Of a DNA stretch of 15,387 nt, positions 14,516 through 15,387 are shown one piece after another (positions within the stretch are counted from its first letter, which is position 1; every line of letters starts with the position of its first letter). The notes under the pieces were generated by a model. It saw only the letters and a list, made by a program, of their open reading frames with translations. It was not told the origin of the DNA and did not search any database. Source of the DNA: Janthinobacterium lividum (GTDB taxonomy: Bacteria; Pseudomonadota; Gammaproteobacteria; Burkholderiales; Burkholderiaceae_D). The stretch spans positions 1 to 15,387 of the forward strand of contig CAMBDR010000028.1 in the NCBI GenBank assembly GCA_945864765.1. Reading direction: 5' to 3'. The translations under genes and the position numbers were made by a program.

Positions 14516-14547
14516 ATGTTGCATGGATGTTGCCTGGATGTTGCTGA
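14515..14547 (+). repeat. 11-bp tandem repeat after the GGDEF-EAL stop codon
   Basis: Three near-copies of an 11-bp unit, GATGTTGCATG, GATGTTGCCTG and GATGTTGCTGA, starting at the last base of the TAG stop and filling most of the gap between two convergent genes. A GC-rich hairpin (GCCCTGCC 14475-14482, GGCAGGGC 14496-14503) just inside the coding end has no T-tract, so no terminator is called. Confidence 0.8.
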
Positions 14548-14566
14548 TGCCAGGTCTGGCGTGGGC

Positions 14567-15387
14567 TTATTTGGCGTAGGTCACCATATCGCTACGCACC
14601 ACCGAAACAATGCCGTTCCAGGCGGTGGTGTAATGGTTGTAGGCTTCGGCGTCATCGCGGAACGTGACCGAATGGTAAGCCCACTTGACGCTACCACCTT
14701 CGTTGGCTGCGGTGCCCAAGGTTAAGTCATTACATAACCAGTCGGCCGGGTTGCACAAGGCTTGGCCCGAGTTACCAGCAACACCACCTGTGCTGTGGTA
14801 GGCCACCGCTTCATCATCCTGACCTGGCAAAATACCGGAATACAGCGTCCCATTGGAACCCGCATACATATAAAACCAGATATTGCGCGTGGTGTTGTGG
14901 TTGAAGCTGTTGCGTGCGGTGCTGGTTTTCAGGTCGGCCACCAAGGGTTCGGAGGTGGTCCAGGTGCCATAGTCGGACAATTCAGAGCCGCCACCCGCGC
15001 CGGAGGCTGATCGTACCCACTTGATATTCCAGCCGGTTTGGGTGGTGCCATCGCTATTGGTACAGGCCCCGCTGGCGGCTGTCGGATTCTTTTTATAGCG
15101 AGGGGTACTGCCATGCCTGGCCAGGGTGTAAGCCATCATCAGGTCGCCCGCGCTGTGGGTGCCGATATAGCACCAGTTGCTGCCAGTGCAGAAGCAATCC
15201 AGCGCATCGCGCACGATGTAGTTTTGCGAGGAAATACTGTTATAGCCATTCCAATTGACGGACTTTCGATTCACGCCCGCAGCGACCGTATTATTGTTGG
15301 TCCAGTACCTGAAATCATTGTATTTGCCAACCGACGTATTGTTGTTGTTGCGGCCATTAATCCAGAGTGTGTAATTGGTGGCGTGGG
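14567..15387 (-). CDS. C-terminal part of a Cys- and Asn-rich, probably secreted protein; possible alpha/beta-hydrolase fold
   Basis: The frame is open from the right edge to the TAA at 14567, giving the last 272 residues; the GTG at 15274 is internal, not the start. I do not recognise the family. The composition is rich in Asn, Ser, Thr, Trp and Tyr with seven Cys, including CFC, NWC and the pair in LCNPADWLC, as in exported disulfide-bonded proteins. The segment NWCYIGTHSAGDLMMAYTL, a strand followed by T-H-S-A-G and a helix, resembles the nucleophile elbow of serine hydrolases, though the first Gly of G-x-S-x-G is Thr. Asp pairs (GQDDEAV) and His residues (AYHSVTF) nearer the end could complete a triad. 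A run of Asn is encoded by a short AAC repeat near 15340. It converges on the GGDEF-EAL gene; neighbours give no functional clue. Confidence 0.8.
   Translation of the reverse strand, partial: HATNYTLWINGRNNNNTSVGKYNDFRYWTNNNTVAAGVNRKSVNWNGYNSISSQNYIVRDALDCFCTGSNWCYIGTHSAGDLMMAYTLARHGSTPRYKKNPTAASGACTNSDGTTQTGWNIKWVRSASGAGGGSELSDYGTWTTSEPLVADLKTSTARNSFNHNTTRNIWFYMYAGSNGTLYSGILPGQDDEAVAYHSTGGVAGNSGQALCNPADWLCNDLTLGTAANEGGSVKWAYHSVTFRDDAEAYNHYTTAWNGIVSVVRSDMVTYAK

Overview
The window reads as a stretch of ordinary proteobacterial chromosome, most likely betaproteobacterial (Burkholderiales or Oxalobacteraceae-like). The family judgement rests on remembered resemblance of several proteins (the metal-binding protein at 9709-10614, the rubrerythrin/Fe-S/DUF3501 cluster, the ispD-ispF pair) to betaproteobacterial homologues and is an inference. 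No rRNA, tRNA, CRISPR array, insertion sequence or phage gene was seen. Both ends cut genes: a response regulator runs off the left edge and a secreted protein has its N-terminus beyond the right edge. || Layout: 1-861 (minus) is the N-terminal part of a receiver-GAF response regulator. 1128-2723 (minus) is an exported vanadium-dependent haloperoxidase/PAP2-type protein with its own terminator. 2724-3516 is a gene-free, A/T-rich stretch of about 790 bases holding a perfect 4 x 11-bp repeat and a probable ispD promoter. 3517-4755 (plus) is ispD-ispF, two steps of the MEP isoprenoid pathway. 4920-7673 (plus) is a four-gene redox cluster: a rubrerythrin without rubredoxin domain, a two-cluster Fe-S protein of the GlpC/HdrB-like type, a 101-residue protein resembling encapsulated ferritin but lacking its expected ferroxidase residues, and a DUF3501 protein. 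7782-11375 (plus) is a probable zinc (or related metal) uptake operon: a small exported Cys/His protein, an outer-membrane beta-barrel, a periplasmic metal-binding protein and an ABC-3 permease, with no ATPase gene. 11415-14515 (plus) pairs a periplasmic single-domain cupredoxin with a membrane GGDEF-EAL protein. 14567-15387 (minus) is the C-terminal part of a Cys- and Asn-rich, probably secreted protein. || How the genes may work together: rubrerythrin reduces peroxide at a diiron site and needs an electron donor; the adjacent Fe-S protein is the obvious candidate, and the ferritin-like and DUF3501 proteins are translated with it. In the metal operon the barrel, binding protein and permease form a line from outer membrane to cytoplasm, with a palindromic A/T-rich element over the -10 box as a candidate metal-regulator site. 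The cupredoxin could pass a redox or copper signal to the periplasmic sensor region of the GGDEF-EAL protein. || A recurring feature is short tandem repeats: an 11-bp array upstream of the haloperoxidase, 12-bp repeats in its leader, a 6-bp repeat in the small exported protein, a 15-bp repeat inside the GGDEF domain, and an 11-bp repeat across the stop codon of the GGDEF-EAL gene. Repeats inside coding regions have unit lengths divisible by three, so they can change length without breaking the frame.
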